A stretch of DNA of 36,482 nt. Source: Halieaceae bacterium. GTDB lineage: Bacteria; Pseudomonadota; Gammaproteobacteria; Pseudomonadales; Halieaceae. Below, one piece after another: positions 25,801 through 34,608 of this stretch. A program made the translations under genes and the position numbers. The notes beneath the pieces are model-generated. The model worked only from the letters and a program-made list of their open reading frames with translations, was not told the DNA's origin and ran no database searches. The stretch spans positions 10,320-46,801 of the forward strand of contig JADGEN010000020.1 in assembly GCA_016744355.1 (NCBI GenBank), written 5' to 3'. Positions within the stretch are counted from its first letter, which is position 1; each line of letters opens with the position of its first letter.

Positions 25801-26214
25801 ATGCGTGTTTTCTTCCTGCTGTTGCCCTGGTTGGAGTTGTTTACCCTCATTCAGCTGGGTGTAGAGACCAGTGCCTTAACGGCTATTTTTTATGTTCTGC
25901 TAACCTTTGCCCTGGGTTTAGCTGTGCTGCGTCGGCAGGGTATGGGCATGTTTGAACGACTCAAGCAGTCCCAGCAGGGCGGGGTTATTGGGCCCAACCT
26001 ACTGCTGGATGATATGTGGTTGGGTTTCGCTGGGCTGCTGCTGATTTTCCCCGGGATGATCTCCGATATTGTAGCGCTTGTAGTGATGATCGGCCCGCTA
26101 CGCCGTCGCTTATCGAGTATGTTGGGCGGTGCTCAGCCTGAGCCTTATGCGCCGCAGCGCGATACTGCATCGCACGAGACGATCGAAGGTGATTTTCAAC
26201 GCCTGGACGACTGA
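25801..26214 (+). CDS. fxsA: FxsA family membrane protein
   Basis: The 137-residue inner-membrane protein has LLLPWLELFTLIQLG, an intervening basic loop (VLRRQGMGMFERLKQ), then LLLDDMWLGFAGLLLIFPGMISDIVALVVMIGPLRRRL, the complete FxsA signature. In E. coli the gene also lies directly upstream of groESL and its overexpression suppresses F-plasmid exclusion of phage T7. The acidic tail (ETIEGDFQRLDD) is typical. Synteny with groES-groEL supports the call. Confidence 0.92.
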   Translation: MRVFFLLLPWLELFTLIQLGVETSALTAIFYVLLTFALGLAVLRRQGMGMFERLKQSQQGGVIGPNLLLDDMWLGFAGLLLIFPGMISDIVALVVMIGPLRRRLSSMLGGAQPEPYAPQRDTASHETIEGDFQRLDD

Positions 26215-26233
26215 GTTTACCCTGTCAGTTCAC

Positions 26234-26261
26234 TTGACTACTCCCGTTTCACGACTAGAAT
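26234..26261 (+). promoter_or_regulatory. Sigma70-type promoter of groES-groEL
   Basis: TTGACT (26234-26239) and TAGAAT (26256-26261) are 16 bp apart and end exactly where the CIRCE element begins, so HrcA binding would cover the transcription start. No convincing sigma32 promoter (CTTGAAA/CCCCATNT) is seen in this leader, although CTTGAAAT occurs at 26305 without a suitable -10 partner. Confidence 0.75.
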
Positions 26262-26287
26262 TAGCACTCTCACGAAAAGAGTGCTAA
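26261..26287. promoter_or_regulatory. CIRCE operator (HrcA binding site)
   Basis: TTAGCACTC, nine bases, then GAGTGCTAA: an exact match to the CIRCE consensus, placed 100 bp before groES. HrcA binds it and represses chaperonin transcription until heat titrates GroEL. hrcA itself is not in the window. Confidence 0.95.
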
Positions 26288-26387
26288 TAATTATCCCTTT
26301 GGGCTTGAAATTGCTTTCTATGCCCCAATTTACTAGGCAACCCCCACTGGGGCTGTCATAACTTCCTTAAACTGGAGACTTACACAC

Positions 26388-28384
<1,997 letters not shown>

Positions 28385-28407
28385 TTCAGCCCCCAAGAAA
28401 AATTGAG

Positions 28408-28433
28408 AACCCCGCCTGGTGCGGGGTTTTTTT
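28408..28433 (+). terminator. Intrinsic terminator of groES-groEL
   Basis: AACCCCGC (28408-28415) and GCGGGGTT (28421-28428) form an 8-bp GC-rich stem with a 5-nt loop, followed by T through 28433. Its position 23 bp after the groEL stop is typical. Confidence 0.92.
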
Positions 28434-28499
28434 ATGTCCCAACGCCAAAGACGGTGTACAATGGCGGCAGTTTTTTCATAACAAAAAAAGGTGAGTACG

Positions 28500-29120
28500 A
28501 TGATTCTCGAATTTATTTTTAGATGGGCGCACGTTCTGTTCGGTATTACCTGGATAGGGCTGCTGTATTACTTCAACTTTATTCAGGGTGAGTATTTCAA
28601 AGAAGCTGAGGCCGATGCCAAAGCGGATGCTGTCAAAAAGCTGGCACCACGCGCGCTCTGGTGGTTCCGTTGGGGTGCAATGTTTACCTTTCTGACTGGC
28701 CTGTACCTGTTGCATTCGGTTGGTGCTACCAAGAATATGATGGCTATGCCCTTCATCTGGATGGGTGCTCTGGCCGGCATATTTATGTTCCTGAACGTAT
28801 GGCTAATCATTTGGCCAAACCAGAAAATTGTACTCGGCCTGGCTGAGGGTGACGGCCCCGCTGCAGCGGCAAAAGCAGGTCTGGCCTCGCGTACCAATAC
28901 ATTGCTTTCCGGCCCGATGTTAATGGGTATGCTGGGCTCAAAGCACCCGTTCATGGGCGCTGGCTCCGATGCCGGGTTCTACATCGTCATTGCTATTATC
29001 GTAGCGCTGGAAGCGAACGCCATTGTCGGAAAAATGGGGCCTATGGCTTCGGTTAAAGGCGTTATTCACTCAAGTGTTGCTCTCACCGCCGTGTTAGGTG
29101 CGCTATTGGTTCTGGTATAA
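28500..29120 (+). CDS. PuuD-like (urate hydroxylase N-terminal domain) membrane protein
   Basis: The protein has 206 residues from ATG 28500, which has AGGTGA five bases upstream; the in-frame GTG at 28491 lies within that ribosome site and is rejected. The start FIFRWAHVLFGITWIGLLYYFNFIQ, the segment WWFRWGAMFTFLTGLYLL and MPFIWMGALAGIFMFLNVWLIIWPNQ resemble the membrane part of PuuD/DUF989 proteins, with conserved His and Trp in helix 1. Full PuuD enzymes carry a C-terminal cytochrome c domain, which is absent here (no CxxCH). Whether this short form oxidises urate is doubtful; it may be a heme- or quinone-linked membrane protein of other function. Confidence 0.65.
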   Translation: MILEFIFRWAHVLFGITWIGLLYYFNFIQGEYFKEAEADAKADAVKKLAPRALWWFRWGAMFTFLTGLYLLHSVGATKNMMAMPFIWMGALAGIFMFLNVWLIIWPNQKIVLGLAEGDGPAAAAKAGLASRTNTLLSGPMLMGMLGSKHPFMGAGSDAGFYIVIAIIVALEANAIVGKMGPMASVKGVIHSSVALTAVLGALLVLV

Positions 29121-29133
29121 GCAGTAGATACTG

Positions 29134-29910
29134 ATGCCAAACGATGATCTGGACCATATTCCTTCCATAGTGCCCTCGCGGGACACGGAAACTCACTTTG
29201 CCACTACTAGCAGTCAGCCGCGAGGCGCGAAAGCGACGCGCGGAGGCGGTGGTGGCAGCAGGCCGCCATCCGGCGGTACAGCGGGTGGGGTAGGGATATG
29301 GGCCCGATTATTTTTAACCATAGCTTTGGTTGTTGCCGCTGTCGCCTGCGCATGGGCTTGGCAATTACAGGAGCAATTGGAGCAGTCTGGTCATATCATG
29401 GAGCGGTACGAATCTCGCATCAGCGATCTGGAAGACAGGCTGTCAGATACCGATGAAGGCTTGAGTCAGAACACCGCCACCATGGCAGTCAAGATTAAGG
29501 AATTGTATTCCGAGGTCGATAAGTTGTGGGCGTCGGCGTGGCGCAAAAACAAAGCGAAAATCGAAGCCTTGGAGAAATCCAGCAAATCAAACGGCAAAAA
29601 GTTGGCCAGCGCAGAAAAATCATTGGGTACGGCTAAGTCGCAGTTGAAAGCAGCGTCGGGTGATATCGCCAAGCTGAAGAGTGTTGCCGGTGACCTGGAT
29701 CGTCTTTTGGCTAGCTCTAAATCTAGCCAGGCCGAGGTTGAGCGCGTGGCTGATGATCTTAATCGTATCAATCTTGAGTATTCCAAGCTTGATAAGCGGG
29801 TGAAGGACAGCGAGGAGTGGCTGAGTTCTATCAATGCCTTCCGCAGCCAGACTAATTCTGCTTTGACGCGGATGCAGGCAGATATCAGGACGCTGCAAGC
29901 AACGCCCTGA
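29134..29910 (+). CDS. Single-span membrane protein with long coiled coil
   Basis: The 258-residue protein of unknown function starts 13 bp after the PuuD-like gene. Residues 1-52 are low-complexity (Gly/Ser/Pro/Arg-rich) and probably disordered; residues about 54-74 (IWARLFLTIALVVAAVACAWAW) form one membrane span, and residues 76-255 are almost wholly helical with heptad-like Leu/Ile spacing and many Lys/Ser/Ala. With the positively charged side before the span, the coiled coil should lie in the periplasm. No family is recognised. It could be a scaffold or cell-envelope spacer. Confidence 0.7.
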   Translation: MPNDDLDHIPSIVPSRDTETHFATTSSQPRGAKATRGGGGGSRPPSGGTAGGVGIWARLFLTIALVVAAVACAWAWQLQEQLEQSGHIMERYESRISDLEDRLSDTDEGLSQNTATMAVKIKELYSEVDKLWASAWRKNKAKIEALEKSSKSNGKKLASAEKSLGTAKSQLKAASGDIAKLKSVAGDLDRLLASSKSSQAEVERVADDLNRINLEYSKLDKRVKDSEEWLSSINAFRSQTNSALTRMQADIRTLQATP

Positions 29911-29951
29911 TCTGGCTTGTAGTCAATTCAGTATTGGGGGCTTAGCGTCCC

Positions 29952-30027
29952 GTTTTCTTCGGTCTCTGTATACCTCTCTTGGTTGGAACTGCACGCCCGT
30001 GAGAGGTATACAGAGACCGAAGAAAAC
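29952..30027. repeat. Hairpin 1: perfect 27-bp stem with 22-nt loop
   Basis: Arm 29952-29978 is the exact reverse complement of 30001-30027 (begins GTTTTCTTCGG, ends CCGAAGAAAAC). The 22-nt loop 29979-30000 (begins TTGGTTGG, ends GCACGCCCGT) is complementary to the whole loop of hairpin 2. Confidence 0.9.
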
Positions 30028-30072
30028 TACTTTCGTTTAAGATCAACATTCATTGATGCTGGCACAAAGGTA

Positions 30073-30146
30073 GCTGTAGGGTTGGGTGGAGCCTCCTTGC
30101 GGGCGTGCAGTTTCAACCAAAAGGAGGCTCCACCCAACCCTACAGC
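30073..30146. repeat. Hairpin 2: perfect 26-bp stem with 22-nt loop
   Basis: Arm 30073-30098 is the exact reverse complement of 30121-30146 (contains GTAGGGTTGGGTGG on the left). Its 22-nt loop 30099-30120 pairs base for base with hairpin 1's loop: 20 Watson-Crick and two G-U pairs (29986 with 30113, 30000 with 30099). Confidence 0.9.
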
Positions 30147-30237
30147 GGAACATTCCCCCCAACACCTGAAGTTGCCCCCAACTCGGTGTACAATACCCCT
30201 CCGATTTTACTGTCCATACTCACACAGGACTTGATCC

Positions 30238-31761
30238 ATGACCGTAATCCGTCAAGACGACTTCATCGATAGCGTAGCCGACGCGCTGCAATTTATTTCT
30301 TATTACCATCCTTTGGACTTTGTACAGGCGGTGCATGAAGCTTACGAACGCGAGCAAAATCCTGCGGCCAAAGACGCGATGGCTCAAATACTCATCAATT
30401 CCCGTATGTGCGCCATGGGCCACAGGCCTATCTGCCAGGACACAGGTATTGTCACTGTTTTCCTGAAAATTGGCATGAACGTGCAATGGGAATCTACCTT
30501 ATCGGTTTCCGAGATGGTAAATGAAGGGGTGCGCCGCGCTTATACCAACCCTGACAATGTGTTGCGAGCCTCCATTCTTGAAGACCCCGCTGGCGCGCGT
30601 AAAAACACGGGCGATAACACCCCCGCTGTTATTCACATGGAAGTCATTGAAGGTGACACGGTGGATGTGCAGGTGGCTGCCAAGGGCGGCGGTTCCGAGA
30701 ACAAATCCAAGTTAGCCATGCTTAATCCTTCCGATAGCATAGTCGATTGGATCGTTAAAACCGTCCCTACTATGGGTGCAGGCTGGTGCCCGCCGGGAAT
30801 GCTGGGCATTGGTATTGGCGGCACGGCTGAAAAAGCGGCAGTGATGGCAAAAGAGTCTTTGATGGACCCTATTGATATCCACGACCTGCGCGAGCGAGGC
30901 CCCCAGAACCGGGTAGAGGAATTGCGCCTGGAAATTATGGATGCGGTTAATAAATTGGGCATAGGCGCCCAGGGCCTGGGTGGCCTTACAACTGTCATGG
31001 ACGTGAAAATCAAAGACTATCCCACGCACGCGGCTTCACTGCCTGTGGCTATGATTCCCAATTGTGCAGCAACAAGGCATGCCCATTTTGTGCTAGACGG
31101 CTCCGGTGCAGCACTGCAGACGCCCCCGGATATAAACGATTGGCCCGACATCACCTGGGAAGTTGGCGATAATGTGCGGCGGGTGAATCTTGATACCGTC
31201 ACCAGAGAGGAGGCCACCCAGTGGCAACCGGGCGACACACTGCTCCTGTCCGGCAAAATGCTAACGGGTCGCGATGCCGCGCATAAGAAAATGAAGGAAC
31301 TTATTGAAAGTGGTGAGGGCCTGCCAGAGCAAGTCGACTTGAAGGGACGATTCATCTATTACGTGGGTCCTGTTGACCCTGTGCGCGATGAAGTAATGGG
31401 GCCGGCTGGTCCAACTACTGCCACCCGCATGGATAAATTCACCGATTTTATTCTCGAGGAAACTGGCTTGCTGGGCATGATCGGTAAAGCAGAACGCGGT
31501 CCCACTGGAATAGAAGCCATCAAGAAGCACGGTGCAGTCTATTTAATGGCGGTAGGCGGTGCGGCTTACCTCGTATCCAAGGCAATTACCTCGGCAAAAG
31601 TTATCGCTTTTCCCGAAATGGGTATGGAAGCTATTTATGAGTTTGAGGTGAAAGATATGCCCGTGAGCGTTGCAGTAGATGCACGCGGCACCTCGGTTCA
31701 CGAAACCGGTCCGAAAATCTGGCAACAAAAAATTCAGGAGCAGGCTATCAAGCTTGTCTGA
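30238..31761 (+). CDS. fumA: Fumarate hydratase, class I (iron-sulfur)
   Basis: The 507-residue enzyme is homologous to E. coli FumA/FumB. The three Cys ligands of the [4Fe-4S] cluster are visible: Cys66 in CQDTG, Cys184 in GWCPPGMLG and Cys276 in PNCAATRH. SENKSKLAML and the C-terminal beta domain (YYVGPVDPVRDEVMGPAGPTTATRMD) are also intact. It interconverts fumarate and malate in the TCA cycle and is oxygen-sensitive. The ATG follows an unusual leader containing two long hairpins. Its last codons overlap the sbcB start, so the two genes form an operon. Confidence 0.95.
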   Translation: MTVIRQDDFIDSVADALQFISYYHPLDFVQAVHEAYEREQNPAAKDAMAQILINSRMCAMGHRPICQDTGIVTVFLKIGMNVQWESTLSVSEMVNEGVRRAYTNPDNVLRASILEDPAGARKNTGDNTPAVIHMEVIEGDTVDVQVAAKGGGSENKSKLAMLNPSDSIVDWIVKTVPTMGAGWCPPGMLGIGIGGTAEKAAVMAKESLMDPIDIHDLRERGPQNRVEELRLEIMDAVNKLGIGAQGLGGLTTVMDVKIKDYPTHAASLPVAMIPNCAATRHAHFVLDGSGAALQTPPDINDWPDITWEVGDNVRRVNLDTVTREEATQWQPGDTLLLSGKMLTGRDAAHKKMKELIESGEGLPEQVDLKGRFIYYVGPVDPVRDEVMGPAGPTTATRMDKFTDFILEETGLLGMIGKAERGPTGIEAIKKHGAVYLMAVGGAAYLVSKAITSAKVIAFPEMGMEAIYEFEVKDMPVSVAVDARGTSVHETGPKIWQQKIQEQAIKLV

Positions 31762-33202
31762 GACGTTTTATTGGCACGATTACGAGACCTTCGGGACGGA
31801 TCCGTCCCGGGATAGGGCAGTGCAGTTTGCGGGGCTGCGCACTGACGCCGACCTGAACGTCATTGGGGAGCCTCTGGTTATCTATTCCCGCCCTGCCAAA
31901 GATGCTCTGCCTCATCCGCAGGCCAGTTTGATAACCGGCATCAGTCCCCAGAAAGCCCTGCACGATGGCTTACCTGAATACGAATTTATACGCCTGATAC
32001 ACGAGCAACTAGCCGCGCCAGGCACCTGTAGTGTTGGCTATAATTCACTGCGCTTTGATGACGAAGTGAGCCGCTATACGCTGTACCGAAATTTTTATGA
32101 TCCCTACGCTCGCGAGTGGCAGAACGGTAACTCGCGTTGGGATATTATCGATCTCCTGCGCACTGCTTATGCGCTGCGCCCTGATGGAATACAATGGCCA
32201 ATGCGTGAAGACGGCTTGCCCAGTTTTCGCCTGGAAGAGCTGACCGCCGCTAATGGTATAAGTCACGAGTCTGCCCACGATGCCTTGTCAGATGTGTACG
32301 CCACCATAGCCATGGCGCGCTTGGTAAAAGAGAAGCAACCTCGACTCTATGAATTTGTGCTGAAGCACAAAGACAAGCGATCGGTGATGGCTCAACTGGA
32401 TATACCGGGGATGAAACCGGTACTGCATGTATCCGGAATGTTCGGCGCAGCTCGCCATAGCATCGCCTTGATCGTACCGCTGGCTGTGCATCCGGTGAAT
32501 AAGAACGAGATCATTTGCTACGATCTCAGCGTTGATCCACAAAACCTTTTCGATTTGCCCGCGCAGCAGTTGCAAGATTTGTTGTATACACGGGCGGATG
32601 AACTTCCCGAGGGGGTTGAGCGGCCAGGACTTAAGTCTGTTCACATCAATAAATGCCCGATAATTGCCCCCGCAAAGATGGCAGATCCCGAGATTGCCCA
32701 GCGTGTTGGCATAAACGGTAGCGAGTGCCGTGCTCATCTGGCCGCTTTGCGTGAATATAAAGGCAGAGATGAACCGGGCTTCACCAGTAAATTGCAGGCT
32801 ATTTATACCGGTCGCAAGTTTCCTGAACAGACTGACCCCGACCGAATGTTATACGCCGGCGGGTTTTTCTCCGATGGCGATCGCCGTACTATGGATCGCA
32901 TCAGAAATAGCAGCCCGGAAGACCTGGCTTCTGCAAGCTTTCCCTTCGAAGACGCACGCCTCCCAGAGATGTTATTTCGGTATCGCGCCAGAAATTTCCC
33001 GGAATCACTGTCGGATGAGGAACGGGCACTCTGGGAAGAGTATCGTTTTGCCTATCTGACCGACCCGGATATGGGTGCGAGCATCTGTATGGAGGAATAT
33101 CAGGAAGAAATTGAAAGCCTCCTAGCAGGAGGTGAAATCGATGAAGCGCGAAGCACTTTACTGCAGCAATTACTGGACTACGGGGATTCCCTACTAGAGT
33201 AA
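31754..33202 (+). CDS. sbcB: Exodeoxyribonuclease I
   Basis: The protein has 482 residues from TTG 31754, overlapping the fumarase stop by 8 bp; AGGAG lies about 11 bp upstream. The frame is open back to 31679, but family alignment by motif places the start just before FYWHDYETFGTDP. That segment supplies the Asp-x-Glu of the DEDDh active site; YNSLRFDDEVSRY gives the next Asp and ESAHDALSDVYATI the His-Asp pair. HVSGMFGAAR and HINKCPIIAPAKM are ExoI-specific. It degrades single-stranded DNA 3' to 5' in recombination and mismatch repair and binds SSB. Its stop codon lies inside the foot of a giant hairpin. Confidence 0.95.
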   Translation: MSETFYWHDYETFGTDPSRDRAVQFAGLRTDADLNVIGEPLVIYSRPAKDALPHPQASLITGISPQKALHDGLPEYEFIRLIHEQLAAPGTCSVGYNSLRFDDEVSRYTLYRNFYDPYAREWQNGNSRWDIIDLLRTAYALRPDGIQWPMREDGLPSFRLEELTAANGISHESAHDALSDVYATIAMARLVKEKQPRLYEFVLKHKDKRSVMAQLDIPGMKPVLHVSGMFGAARHSIALIVPLAVHPVNKNEIICYDLSVDPQNLFDLPAQQLQDLLYTRADELPEGVERPGLKSVHINKCPIIAPAKMADPEIAQRVGINGSECRAHLAALREYKGRDEPGFTSKLQAIYTGRKFPEQTDPDRMLYAGGFFSDGDRRTMDRIRNSSPEDLASASFPFEDARLPEMLFRYRARNFPESLSDEERALWEEYRFAYLTDPDMGASICMEEYQEEIESLLAGGEIDEARSTLLQQLLDYGDSLLE

Positions 33203-33391
33203 AAAAGGGGGTTCAGGCCGGTTGTCGAGTCAATAAGGCCATGTCCAACGATGTTGTCAAAGCCGGGGCCCTCTGCGAGCACTGTTCGAGTCCAGATTTT
33301 TGCATCGCAAAAATAGTCGAGTTGCACAGCAGCCGGCTTTGACAACATCGTTATGGCCGACTCGACAACCGGCCTGAACCCCCTTTTTTAC
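33199..33391. repeat. Giant interrupted hairpin (about 59 bp) after sbcB
   Basis: A perfect 33-bp outer stem pairs 33199-33231 with 33359-33391. After a 5-nt bulge (AATAA) on the left, 33237-33242 pairs with 33353-33358 (GGCCAT/ATGGCC), and after a 4-nt bulge (GTCC), 33247-33266 pairs with 33333-33352 (20 bp). The 66-nt apical region holds a further small hairpin. The outer feet are A6-G5 and C5-T6, which resembles a bidirectional terminator on either strand. The left foot covers the sbcB stop codon. Confidence 0.9.
33296..33314. repeat. Apical hairpin within the giant inverted repeat
   Basis: ATTTTTGC (33296-33303) and GCAAAAAT (33307-33314) pair around the loop ATC. It is flanked by direct copies of TCGAGT (33286 and 33317) that also occur in the outer stem (33225), giving an alternative pairing with ACTCGA at 33360. 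Confidence 0.75.
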
Positions 33392-33429
33392 GGTTGCCAT
33401 CCCCGCAATCCTTGAGCACAGGGTAATGA

Positions 33430-33555
33430 TTACTCCAAGTCCACCCGCCAAGCCCCGTTATTCAGATCGTTATTCTCATAGTCAGGAAAGTAACCCAGCG
33501 TCACGTAAATGGTATTAAGCCCATGTGCAGAAACACTCCCCCCGATTATAATGTT
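33430..33555 (-). pseudogene. Possible remnant of a gene 3' end (minus strand)
   Basis: Read on the minus strand, about 40 codons before a TAA at 33430-33432 have protein-like composition: SVSAHGLNTIYVTLGYFPD, then YENNDLNNGAWRVDLE and the stop. No start, ribosome site or recognised domain is seen and the frame runs into the antisense of pyrB. It may be the truncated tail of a lost gene, with the hairpin as its former terminator, or a chance open frame. Confidence 0.2.
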
Positions 33556-33580
33556 CCCCAAACACGAGGAGATTATTAAG

Positions 33581-34594
33581 GTGCAATTTGCCGGCAGCAA
33601 CATCTTGTCCGTACATCAATTTGAGCGCGCTGATGTTGAGCGTATTTTCTCCGTAGCCGACAATATGCTGCCCTATGCCCAGCGCCGGCGTATGACAAAA
33701 GTTCTGGATGGCGCGATATTGGGTTCCATGTTCTTCGAGCCAAGCACTCGAACACGAGTAAGTTTTGGCAGTGCTTTTAATTTACTCGGCGGAGAAGTGC
33801 GCGAAACCACCGGCTTTGAAAATTCTTCAATCGCAAAAGGGGAGTCGCTATATGACACCGCCAGAGTGTTGAGCGGATACTCCGATGCTATTGTTATGCG
33901 ACACCCCGCGCCTGGGTCAGTGTCTGAATTTTCTGCAGCCAGTCGAGTGCCTGTGATTAATGGTGGCGATGGCAGCAATGAGCACCCCAGTCAGGCCTTA
34001 CTGGACCTCTACACAATAAAAAGTGAGTTGGCGGAGCGAGGCCGAGGCATAGACAAATTGCGCATTGCCATGGTGGGAGATTTGCGTCACGGGCGCACCG
34101 TTCATTCCCTGTGCAAGCTACTGTGTCTATTCAAGGATATTCAGGTGGTGCTGGTGTCACCCAAAGAACTGACCATGCCCGCAGAAATTGTTGAGGAAAT
34201 TCGCAGCAGTGGCCACCAGGTGCTGGAGAGTGAGGCGCTGGAAGAGAGCATCGCCCATGTAGATATCGTTTATTCAACTCGAATACAGGAAGAACGCTTT
34301 GCTTCCCAGACTGAAGCCGACCTCTATCGCGGCCGCTTTCGTCTCAATCAAAGTGTCTATACCAGCCACTGTGAGCCCAACACCATCATCATGCATCCCC
34401 TGCCGAGAGACTCCCGGGACAATGCTCGTGAACTCGACGACGATCTGAATGACAACCCCAACCTCGCCATATTCAGACAAACGGACAATGGCGTCCTGGT
34501 ACGTATGGCATTGTTTGTCCTTGTTCTCGATGTGGTTGATCAGGTTGATAGCCACGCCCGCGATGTAAACTGGTATATCGAACGGCGTTTTTAG
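33581..34594 (+). CDS. pyrB: Aspartate carbamoyltransferase catalytic subunit
   Basis: The protein has 337 residues from GTG 33581, which has GAGGAG nine bases upstream and matches the family N-terminus (QFAGSNILSV); ATG 33551 and a GTG at 33509 lack support. FFEPSTRTRVSFG (Ser55-Arg59) binds carbamoyl phosphate, HPSQALLDLYTI and MVGDLRHGRTVHSL follow, and IIMHPLPRD is the aspartate-binding loop. Length and sequence match the longer Shewanella-like PyrB rather than the E. coli 310-residue form. It makes N-carbamoyl-aspartate, the committed step of pyrimidine synthesis. No pyrI or pyrC is adjacent in the window. Confidence 0.95.
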   Translation: MQFAGSNILSVHQFERADVERIFSVADNMLPYAQRRRMTKVLDGAILGSMFFEPSTRTRVSFGSAFNLLGGEVRETTGFENSSIAKGESLYDTARVLSGYSDAIVMRHPAPGSVSEFSAASRVPVINGGDGSNEHPSQALLDLYTIKSELAERGRGIDKLRIAMVGDLRHGRTVHSLCKLLCLFKDIQVVLVSPKELTMPAEIVEEIRSSGHQVLESEALEESIAHVDIVYSTRIQEERFASQTEADLYRGRFRLNQSVYTSHCEPNTIIMHPLPRDSRDNARELDDDLNDNPNLAIFRQTDNGVLVRMALFVLVLDVVDQVDSHARDVNWYIERRF

Positions 34595-34608
34595 CCCGAC
34601 CGACTGCT

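Larger units (their letters stand above)
29911..30237. other. 327-bp intergenic region dominated by paired hairpins
   Basis: The space between the coiled-coil gene and the fumarase gene holds two large hairpins (29952-30027 and 30073-30146), a 45-nt AT-rich linker and about 90 bp of leader with a possible -10 (TACAAT at 30189). A plus-strand ORF of 83 codons through the hairpins is considered a by-product. Confidence 0.6.

Noticed and set aside
29952..30146. CRISPR array or retron explanation for the paired hairpins
   Set aside because: There are no regularly spaced direct repeats, no Cas genes and no reverse transcriptase nearby.
29952..30146. Insertion sequence ends
   Set aside because: No transposase frame, no target duplication visible around either hairpin and the two stems differ in sequence.
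29983..30234. 83-codon ORF across the paired hairpins
   Set aside because: It is made almost entirely of the inverted-repeat arms and loops, so its coding appearance is explained by the structure.
31679..31753. Upstream extension of the sbcB frame
   Set aside because: These codons lie inside the end of the fumarase gene and precede the conserved ExoI N-terminus; TTG at 31754 is preferred.
33284..33293. GTTCGAGTCC in the giant hairpin, resembling a tRNA T-arm
   Set aside because: The flanking bases form only a 3-bp stem and no acceptor, D or anticodon arm can be drawn; not a tRNA.
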